Of a stretch of 64,000 nt of DNA, positions 56,839 to 64,000 are shown piece after piece (position 1 is the first letter of the stretch; each line of letters begins with the position of its first letter). The position numbers and the translations under genes are program-made. The notes below the pieces were generated by a model. The model ran no database searches and was not told the DNA's origin. It was given only the letters and a program-made list of their open reading frames with translations. Source of the stretch: Gadus chalcogrammus. Taxonomy: Eukaryota; Chordata; Actinopteri; Gadiformes; Gadidae. The stretch lies in the NCBI RefSeq assembly GCF_026213295.1, contig NC_079423.1, positions 20,476,795-20,540,794 of the forward strand. Direction: 5' to 3'.

Positions 56839-57811
56839 CGTGTAGATGCTAAATAATATGTAATTTGTCAAGATATTTTCATACTTCTAATGGATTGATT
56901 CATATTTTAAGTTCCTCGGAGTGAGACTTTAAGCGGCTGCAGCAGAAGTGTTTAGACGAAAGATGATATCAAGACATTTAAAGAATATTCCCATTCACAT
57001 TATGATTCTTCGTCATAACCATCCGACCAAACATCCTTTACATTCACCGAGCGAAGATTATGAAAGTCCAGGCCCCCCCTTCCTGCCCTCGGGGTCCGAC
57101 CTGGCCATGTTTCGGTGCGGGGGTCCCAGTTAGGCCCTAGAATATGGTATTCGAATTTCAGGGCGGTAGGACCTTCCTATCTCAAAAACTGTTTTTCCAC
57201 CACATTCTGAACCATTAGGTCTTGCAGGCCACACTTCTGAGGGGCTTTGTCTTTTTTTCTCTATGGGCTAGAACTAAAAATCTTGGATATGTCGTTCTCG
57301 GGGCTCCGAGAAATGTGTGTAAACATTTTAGCATCCCTAGCTATCTCGAAAAGGCCGGAAAAGGGGCGTGACCTCCAACAGTACAGTCAATGTACATAAG
57401 ACAGAGGTTAGTTTCTAGGCCCCATTTTTGCGCGATGGAGGTGTACATTTGTGGCTTAAAGTGTGTAGACACAGCTGTGCCTGTGGCCACGTCTTTGAAG
57501 GTCTGGGGTCCAAAAGGAGCCGGCACCACGCCGCTTATGAGATACAAAAAGTTAATGTGTATTTCTCTCATAACTTTTTGTCATTATTGAAGAGAGGCCT
57601 GATTCTCAGATATGCATGTTGGACTGTTAGGGTGTAGGTCTGGGAAGAACTTCAGGCCAAAATCTTGCAAGCGAGCCGCTGGGTGAGGTGCAACGAGATG
57701 GAGCACTTGCTGATTTCCTGTAGGGCTGGAGCAACAGGTTGAAGCGTATGCGTCCTTTGAAACACCCTTTGATATATAAGAGACCCCAAGGTACAGTTTA
57801 CTTAAATGTTC
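56839..57811. other. Central spacer of the giant inverted repeat
   Basis: About 970 bp with no inverse partner. The longest frames (57390-57590 plus, 57341-57571 minus) are under 80 residues and match nothing I recognise. Confidence 0.6.
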
Positions 57812-59744
57812 TCGATTCAGTCACCTATTGCATCACTTCCTTTAGGGCTTCGGCCTCCTAATTGATCATTGTAGTATAATTGAATGCCCTCTTTCATATT
57901 ATATGATATTCCACCACTGGGATGTGGCAACAACTCTCCAAATCCATATGGGGAGGGGGGGGGATGCTTTTGGACAGTAGGGGTGTACACTAGACATAAA
58001 TAGGAAGCAAACTCACAAATAGAATGAATGACCTCCTACAAATATTTATTTAATAAATTGTTTCAAATAACCCTGCCTCGTTAAATCAATGAGCTTGGTG
58101 TTTTGCTTTTAAAAATAGGTTATAGAAGAAGTCTAAACTGCAGAAAATAAAAACATCCAAGCTGCCTTTTAAGGATACCTCGGATATCTGTCTATTTTTT
58201 AACCGTCGGACCCCAGTTTACGACAAAAACAGCACAATTGACGGCAGCTCCTTTGCCGCGTGGTTTTTAGAGCCATGTAAGGATTAGAGGGGGCGGTCGA
58301 TATCAACCAACATAGCAACCACGACGGTCAAGTGACTGAATGCAGCCCTGTTGAAAAAAATAGAATACCACCCAACACACTCAGGAGATTAATGATATTG
58401 AAATTATTATGACCATGAAGTCTTTATTTGCATGGGTTTACATTTCGTTCTGTGTAGCATGGAAAAATTGGAGAAACACTCCCATTCAGAATGCATTGGT
58501 TTACATTTCGTTCTTTGGAGCACGGTTCTTTTTAATTATTTTTTTATTGTCAGTTTTTGAGGAGGTGCTTCAAATATGCTAATTTTTCTGCAATAATCCA
58601 AAAACCCGTTGGCTTTTTGTCAAGGGAACCCAGGGCGACGCTAACTTCCGGTTTGGCCAACATATGTCATCCCTCCACCACTCTACTGTAAAAACAAATG
58701 TTCAAGTTTAATGATGATGCATGAATTTATTCTTTATTCTATTAGTATTTATTTAGGGGGCGGGGGGGGGGGATGGTGGATCCAGATCTGTTTCGGAGCA
58801 TTTCAGCACCTCGGGCAACAGCGCAGGGTTGCCAGGTCCTGCAAAAAACGTGCTGCCCACATACCGTTCAAAATCCACCCAAAATGTCCTAGAAGCATCC
58901 CAAATAAAAATGATATTATTGGCCATTTTGGCCAATGCTTTGAAAGTAATAATATTTGAGGGAATATTTTTTTGTTGTTTTAGCAGCGAAATGCACCGTG
59001 TGCGTGTGTGTGTGTGTGTGTGTCTGCGTGTGTGTGCGTGCGTGTGCGTGCATTTTATGTTGAAATGCGACGTAATCCAGTGTTCACGAAACATACACTG
59101 TCAACGTATGCGACTGGGTTGGCTCTCAGATATACGTGTTTCTAACAAGATGATATTAAAAGTTACATAAAGTAATGGTTTAATAACACAAACGCAGGAA
59201 ACACGTGAGCTGCTAGTTTAGCGAAAGCAGCATCCCTAACAACCTGACGTCGTTGAAACATGCGAGCGAGCCGATAAAATCTTCCTAATAACTATAAAAC
59301 TAAAGATCATACACAATCACTGACTGAAGATTATGCAAGTAAAAAGTATATTTCTCGCTAGAAATGTTATTGGAAACACGTTTAACGGTGAATCGGCCTA
59401 AAATATTGCATTTCCCATTCAGATAATAAAGATTAATAAAGATCATACACATTCACTGACTGAAGATTATGTAAGGAAAATGTACATTTCTCGCTAGAAA
59501 TGTCATTAGAAACGCGTTTAATGGTGTATCTGTCCTAAAATATTGCATTTCCCATTCAGATAATAAAGATTAATCTAGGCTACGTAACAATTTCACCAAA
59601 TGCTAGGAGAACGTATGGCCCCCTGTTGGTGCTATTCCCCCATTCATTTCGAATGGAGAAAAAAACTTTTTCAGGGTCACGCTTTGCTCCAAGGCAGAGG
59701 GGAATGTAAAATGAAAATATATATATATTGTGGCGACCAGGGGT

Positions 59745-60030
59745 GTGGACGCCGTGTTCCGGAGCCGCGGGGGATTCTGGGAATTGGGGTTGTCAGTTGA
59801 CAAAAGGGGCTTTTGTTAACTTGTTTTGTTGTTGGGATTAAGTGGGGTTAATGGGTTCGGGATGTTATGTGGTTGTGTGTTGTTCTATTAACATTCATTG
59901 TTTGTGTGTTCATTGTTGTCGACACCGTCACCGAGAGTGACGTGACCATCGTTTCGGGCAGCTGTTCCGTGTTGAAGTCTCGTTCAATAAAAACCAACTC
60001 TCGTTGTCGGGCGTTCAATAAATTGTCGAG
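59745..60030 (+). mobile_element. LTR-like block inside the right arm
   Basis: Starts near TGTGGCGACCAGGGGTGTGG and contains GTTGTCGACACCGTCACC and TTCAATAAAAACCAACTCTC, a polyadenylation-type signal. The arrangement resembles a Ty3/gypsy LTR; the inverse block is in the left arm. No TG...CA end was fixed. Confidence 0.4.
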
Positions 60031-60262
60031 CGTGTCCCCCCCCTCAACAAACCTGTCCCCCCCCCCTCAACAAACGTGCTCCCCCCCCTACAAACGTGTC
60101 CACCCCCCCCTCAACAAACGTGCCTCCCCCCCCCCCCCCCCCCTCAACTACGTGTTCCCCCCCCCTACAAACGTGTCCCCCCCCCCCCCTCAACAAACGT
60201 GTCTTCCCCCCCCCCACCCCTGTCAACAACAGTCTACCTCCCCCCCCCCCCCCTCAACAATC
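60030..60262. repeat. C-run minisatellite, right arm
   Basis: Eight to nine units of C8-18 followed by TCAACAAACGTGT-like sequence; the counterpart of the G-run array in the left arm but about twice as long. Confidence 0.9.
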
Positions 60263-60429
60263 GTGTCCACAATTTGCTGCGAAACCCGTGAAACCCAAAC
60301 CCCGAACCCGCCTCCACAGCGGCACGCATGGATACTGTAGGTATAACACGCTATTTTACGTTGAAATGCTACGTATCCAGTGTTCATGGAAACGTACACC
60401 ATCAACGTTTTTTCTTGGCGACTGGGTTG

Positions 60430-60436
60430 CTGCTTA
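60430..60436. repeat. 7 bp flanking duplication CTGCTTA, right
   Basis: Direct copy of 53645-53651. Confidence 0.7.
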
Positions 60437-60599
60437 ATGTAGCCCACTGGGACAGGCTGCCTTCGCTGGAACTAGGATAAAGCAACGGTGTCCGGGATGT
60501 ACACAGCTCTCAACACATTAGACAAGATTAGTACACAACAACAGATGTATAGCAACTACAGATGTCGAACAAAAGCTGCTTTACCACCCCTAAGTCGAT

Positions 60600-60695
60600 T
60601 TTTCATTTATTTTCTTTTTTACCTTTATTTAACCAGGAAAAAAAACCTATTGAGATTAAAAATCTCTTTTTCAAAGGTGACCTGGAAAGATAGAC
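60600..60695. repeat. Common fish 3'-end-like repeat
   Basis: TTTACCTTTATTTAACCAGG and TGAGATTAAAAATCTCTTTT with GGTGACCTGG form a block that I recall as very frequent in fish genomes. It includes a short hairpin AGATT/AATCT. Confidence 0.5.
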
Positions 60696-60699
60696 GCTA

Positions 60700-61420
60700 A
60701 ATACCCCAAACCCTACACCACGTCGTTCAAGGATACAAAGATGCACCACAGTGGCTTTCATTTTGTTTTCAATACGCCTTATTGTTTTCCCAGTCCTGAA
60801 GATACTATGTAATCATCGGAAAGGGGTCAATCTACTCTCAAAAGAGCTAAGAGGGCTAGGAGCTTTGTGATAGCCTCTAAATATGAAAATACAATGTCAA
60901 AACTGTGATAAATGGCTGTAGACCAGACTAGACACGAGGCAATCCAATCTACAATTATGCAAACAAGCAGCACACAATTCAACTGTTTGTATGCGGTTGC
61001 ATCGCAGTTGCATCTTGAGTCTTTGGATTGGATTACAGGATCTGTCAATCACTGTTCATAAGAAATAGCCTTTCGTGCCTGCTCAAAGTGCAGTGCTATA
61101 CTTTGGCCCGGGTGGAATGCTTGTTGTACCAAGGTATGATATGTAAATCATAGTAGCTTTGTGAGTACAATGGGAGGGAGCAGTTGGTGTAATCCTCCCT
61201 CCTGTGCAACTCATTATCATGTTTACGCAACGGATGTTACAGCAGTGATGAAGTCTGTGTCCTTCATCCTAATCCCTCCTACGTACCGTATCTCAAAGAA
61301 TGTGTATGCGTGTGTGTCTCTGTTGGTACGTTTGTCGTCTCTCTAGCATCTTCACATCCAGCTTTTTCTCCTCTAAATGTGCTGACTGACTGTATCAGAA
61401 CAGCTCAAAATTAAGTAAAT
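60700..61420. other. Gene-free stretch
   Basis: No gene or repeat family recognised. Confidence 0.4.
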
Positions 61421-61421
61421 T

Positions 61422-61424
<3 letters not shown>

Positions 61425-61479
<55 letters not shown>

Positions 61480-61494
61480 GGTGTGTGTGTGTGT
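61425..61494. repeat. (GT)n microsatellite
   Basis: GT run with one TG slip; an (ACGC)n run follows at 61632-61650. Confidence 0.95.
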
Positions 61495-61909
61495 GAATAT
61501 GAGAGAGAGAAAGAGAGACAGTGTAATGAGTATAGGCTTTCATGTATGCATATGTTTCCATGTGCAAATATGTGTTTTTGTTCATTTGATTGACAGGCAC
61601 CGGCATTCTAATCCCCAGCAACCCTAACCCACGCACGCACGCACGCACGCACACACACAACAAATAGTTGGTGACAAACAGTTTGAGCCCTATGTTAGAC
61701 AGGACCATTCCAATCTGAGCTGGGATAATTCATCACTTTAATGTATTGCTACACACTTTGTTTGTTCTCAGGACTTCTGCGGGCCACTGTCATGTTCCGC
61801 TTTTATAGCGAGTTGAATCAATTGTTAGTTGTTGGCAGTCGTACACACAGCTCCTCAATGGGACAGCAATATTCTCTGGTCCATGATCCCAGCCTGCTGC
61901 CTCTACATC

Positions 61910-61910
<1 letters not shown>

Positions 61911-61941
<31 letters not shown>

Positions 61942-62019
61942 TGGGGGAGAGAAAGAGAGAGAGAGAAGAGAGGGGTCGGTTGAGATAGAGAGAGAGAGAG
62001 AGAGGGAGAGAGAGTTGAG

Positions 62020-62114
<95 letters not shown>
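61911..62114. repeat. (GA)n microsatellite, about 200 bp, impure
   Basis: GA runs broken by GGGGGA, AGTGG and TTG interruptions. Ser/Leu or Glu/Arg frames over it are not genes. Confidence 0.95.
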
Positions 62115-62117
<3 letters not shown>

Positions 62118-62319
62118 ATATACCACCAGAGGTAATTAGCAGAGCAGCTGTTTGAGAAAAGGGGGAGGCTATTGCTGTGACGCCGGGGGGATAATTAGCC
62201 GGTAACATCCGTCTAGCTTACACAGAGAGAAAATGTGTTATTCTTTTCCGGTTATCCACTGAAAAACAACACAACTTCATGAACACACACAGAGGGAGAA
62301 ACACACTTACAGTTACTCA

Positions 62320-63905
62320 GGTTTAAATTATTTTATTTGGATCTACAAGCAAAACAAAGTTCTTTTTTTTGATCCAAACATTAATTAGAAAGTTTCAATC
62401 TGAAAACTAACCAGACACTGAATGTGCAAAATGCTTAACCTCGCAGAGGAGTAGAGATGAAATGATGATGGTTTAGCTGAGGTTAAAGCATTGCATATGA
62501 CAATATGGCATTCAGGGATAGACAACACAACGTCTCTTCCAGATGTGGAGGCTGCCTATGGTCGCTGAGACTGAGCAGAATTGTAGAACTCTTTTCGCAT
62601 CAGCCTTTTGCAGTCCACCCATCTGCAAACCTCGGAGCACAACTTTGTGTACATGCCCCAGACTTCCGAACACAAGTATGATTAATTGGCAGTTATATCC
62701 TAGAGCTGTGATACATTCTACCAATGGCTGGTATTTCATGAATTTGGATGTGAAGCAAGTGTCCATATACAGATCAAACGCACAGCCTATTTCAAAGATG
62801 GTAACTGATTTTCTGGCTTGGTTAATGAAAACAATGTCTGGGGTTTTTGGGATGTTACACAGTATGTTGTTATCAGTACAATTATGATCAAACCAGTTCA
62901 ATTTCACAGTGCTGTGCTTATACATGTGTGTTGTTCTGTCCTGTACTTGTCTGAGTTCTTGTGAGACCAAGTCCACCAGACGGTCATGTCTGGCGATGTA
63001 CAGTCCTTTGTAAAAGCTACAGCCGTTTAGGATATGAGCCATTGTCTCTTTATTGTCTGGGGTGGGATGTAGGATGCAGTGTGGGTTGTGTTGTGACGGA
63101 TACCAGATTGCCAGGTTGTATTTTGTTGGCAATACCTGTAAGCGGGCCTTAATGCAAAAGATAAGGACGTCCTCTCCAATGGTCGTGTTTGAGAGGATTG
63201 AGTGGGACACAGAGTGGTTTGCAAAGGGTAGCAGTGCCAGTTTGCCCTGCAGGCTTAAGCTAGTCCAATGCTGTGCACTCTCTTCTACTTTCATTCTTAG
63301 CATTGTGGCTCTCGCTGTTTTGATTGACAGCTCGTGTTGCCCATCTTCCTGTTCAAAGGTCGCGCATACATTGATGAGCGGGTCCATGACAACAGAGTTC
63401 AGTGCAACAGGTGTACCATCGGGCCCCGCCCACTTCAGATTTATTCTTGAGCGGTGGCACAGGTCATTGAGATCCATCCAGTCTGACCGCACACCGAAGC
63501 CTGCAGTTCTGATGTCCGGTTTTCCATTATCTTTTATTTTGAATCCGAGGAATTGCCGCTCATTCTCCTTCGCAGGTGGGATTTTGCGTCGCTGCATATG
63601 CAGGAGGAGTGATTCACGGGCCATTTCCCGGACTGTCACGTCGTCGCAGTTGAGCATCTTGAGGAGGTGGTTGGTTCTGGTGGCGGTGTAGACCCACTCA
63701 ATGTTTGGGACTCCGAGACCTCCATCACCGCGGGCTTGAAAGATGATGTCACGGGTCGAGTGGGTGTTTAAGCCAAGCCATTTCCTCACCAGGCTCACCG
63801 TCTTGTTTGTCATCTCCGTGAGGATGTTCTGAGGTATATGGATGTTTGCAAACAGGTGTTGGATTTTTCAAAGAGCGACTTCTCTGATTGCCTGGAATGC
63901 CTGCA
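62320..63905 (-). mobile_element. LINE with restriction-like endonuclease, 5' truncated
   Basis: Minus strand. 3' UTR at about 62320-62511, coding 62512 to 63905, then an abrupt 5' edge beside CAAACACACACACAGGC. The encoded endonuclease type places it with R2/R4/NeSL-like LINEs rather than jockey-like ones. Confidence 0.75.
62512..63813 (-). CDS. C-terminal region of a restriction-like-endonuclease LINE ORF
   Basis: 433 codons from Met (63811-63813) to the stop at 62512-62514. The first third (WLGLNTHSTRDIIF, GGLGVPN) resembles the RT thumb-side region of such LINEs. A zinc-knuckle-like cluster is C246-x2-H249-x10-H260-x4-C265 (HPHC... AHILNGC). The endonuclease has RH at 275-276, PD at 325-326, E341 in IFEIGCAFD (PD-x14-E) and K357/K360 in SKFMKYQPL. 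Reading continues upstream with AFQAIREVAL, one TGA, and KIQHLFANIHIPQ to about 63902. So the coding part is nearly intact apart from the 5' truncation and that stop. Clade between R2, R4/Rex6 and NeSL is not resolved. Confidence 0.8.
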   Translation of the reverse strand: MTNKTVSLVRKWLGLNTHSTRDIIFQARGDGGLGVPNIEWVYTATRTNHLLKMLNCDDVTVREMARESLLLHMQRRKIPPAKENERQFLGFKIKDNGKPDIRTAGFGVRSDWMDLNDLCHRSRINLKWAGPDGTPVALNSVVMDPLINVCATFEQEDGQHELSIKTARATMLRMKVEESAQHWTSLSLQGKLALLPFANHSVSHSILSNTTIGEDVLIFCIKARLQVLPTKYNLAIWYPSQHNPHCILHPTPDNKETMAHILNGCSFYKGLYIARHDRLVDLVSQELRQVQDRTTHMYKHSTVKLNWFDHNCTDNNILCNIPKTPDIVFINQARKSVTIFEIGCAFDLYMDTCFTSKFMKYQPLVECITALGYNCQLIILVFGSLGHVHKVVLRGLQMGGLQKADAKRVLQFCSVSATIGSLHIWKRRCVVYP

Positions 63906-63914
63906 AACACACAC

Positions 63915-64000
63915 ACAGGCTATATATATAACTAGGCTATAATTATATTATTTAGCGTGTAATGAGACAATCTATAGCCAAATTGTCGAAGATGCCCGAG
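63915..64000 (+). repeat. Related copy of the LINE target region at 27310/29931
   Basis: GGCTATATATATAACTAGGC matches 27306-27326, and TAATGAGACAATCTATAGCC with AAATTGTCGAAGATGCCCGA matches 29932-29975. Here no jockey-group LINE lies between, so it serves as an uninterrupted relative of that site. The window ends inside it. Confidence 0.8.

Larger units (their letters stand above)
53652..60429. mobile_element. 6.8 kb giant inverted-repeat unit with flanking duplication
   Basis: The left end CAACCCAGTCGCCAAGAAAA and the right end TTTCTTGGCGACTGGGTTG are inverse copies, and homology between the arms continues inward for about 2.3-2.6 kb. Arms: 53652 to about 56838 (including a 905 bp insertion) and about 57812 to 60429. 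The spacer is about 970 bp. Arm identity is about 85-90% by eye, with differing indels, so it is not a simple assembly duplication. No transposase frame was recognised. Each arm carries two direct copies of an 85 bp terminal motif, G/C-run minisatellites, an AATAAA-bearing LTR-like block and further unique sequence. Confidence 0.85.
57812..60429 (-). repeat. Right arm of the giant inverted repeat
   Basis: Inverse of the left arm. It lacks the 905 bp element and carries a longer C-run minisatellite. Confidence 0.85.

Noticed and set aside
57341..57637. Small frames in the spacer of the giant inverted repeat as a transposase
   Set aside because: Frames under 80 residues on both strands with no catalytic pattern.
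53652..60429. The giant inverted repeat as a pure assembly artefact
   Set aside because: The arms differ by about 10% with different indels, and one arm has a 905 bp insertion with TA flanks missing in the other; a false duplication would be nearly identical.

Overview
This 64 kb window looks like intergenic or intronic DNA from a ray-finned (teleost) fish. The evidence is very long CA/GT and GA microsatellites, fish-type transposon ends (hAT, PIF/Harbinger, TTAA-target elements), BEL/Pao and Ty3/gypsy remnants, jockey-group and L1-type LINEs, and gamma/epsilon-like endogenous retrovirus pieces. Two runs of exactly 100 N (3494-3593 and 35145-35244) are assembly gaps. I could not identify any complete host protein-coding gene, rRNA, tRNA or CRISPR array. 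The only possible host coding piece is a small THAP-domain first exon at 40346-40428, which could equally belong to a transposon.

Layout. 1-11 kb: simple repeats, a TIR element (1170-1688), a dispersed repeat shared with 36.4 kb, an open-frame repeat shared with 48 kb, degenerate tandem repeats (6711-7030), a duplicated 300 bp block 1004 bp apart (7148/8152), and a compound GA minisatellite (9232-9930). 10.9-16.4 kb: a solo-LTR-like copy, a hAT transposase tail, and a 5'-truncated BEL/Pao element with its 3' LTR that carries a nested 468 bp solo LTR with a CTGT duplication. 16.4-18.2 kb: a long palindromic element interrupted by a hAT element with a perfect 8 bp target duplication. 18.2-21.6 kb: microsatellite-rich spacer. 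22.0-25.1 kb: a 3.0 kb hAT-type element (8 bp duplication) holding two smaller elements. 25.7-31.3 kb: a TTAA-flanked element interrupted by a 2.5 kb 5'-truncated jockey-group LINE. 32.2-34.4 kb: a TTF-zinc-finger hAT relic full of microsatellites. 35.2-36.4 kb: a broken retroviral pol. 36.7-40.4 kb: Harbinger relics and MITEs, then the THAP exon. 40.5-48.3 kb: a gypsy fragment cut by a retroviral 5' LTR with primer-binding site and long leader; a solo LTR, an L1 insertion, an integrase fragment and an inverted repeat copy follow. 49.1-51.8 kb: a Harbinger element with a Myb-like exon, split by two other TIR elements. 52.7-53.1 kb: a gag-like fragment. 53.65-60.43 kb: a 6.8 kb giant inverted-repeat unit flanked by a 7-8 bp direct duplication. 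62.3-63.9 kb: the C-terminal half of a LINE with a restriction-like endonuclease, on the minus strand.

The window is best read as layers of insertions. Target duplications and related empty sites at several places allow a relative order of events to be worked out. The most unusual structure is the giant inverted-repeat unit at 53652-60429.
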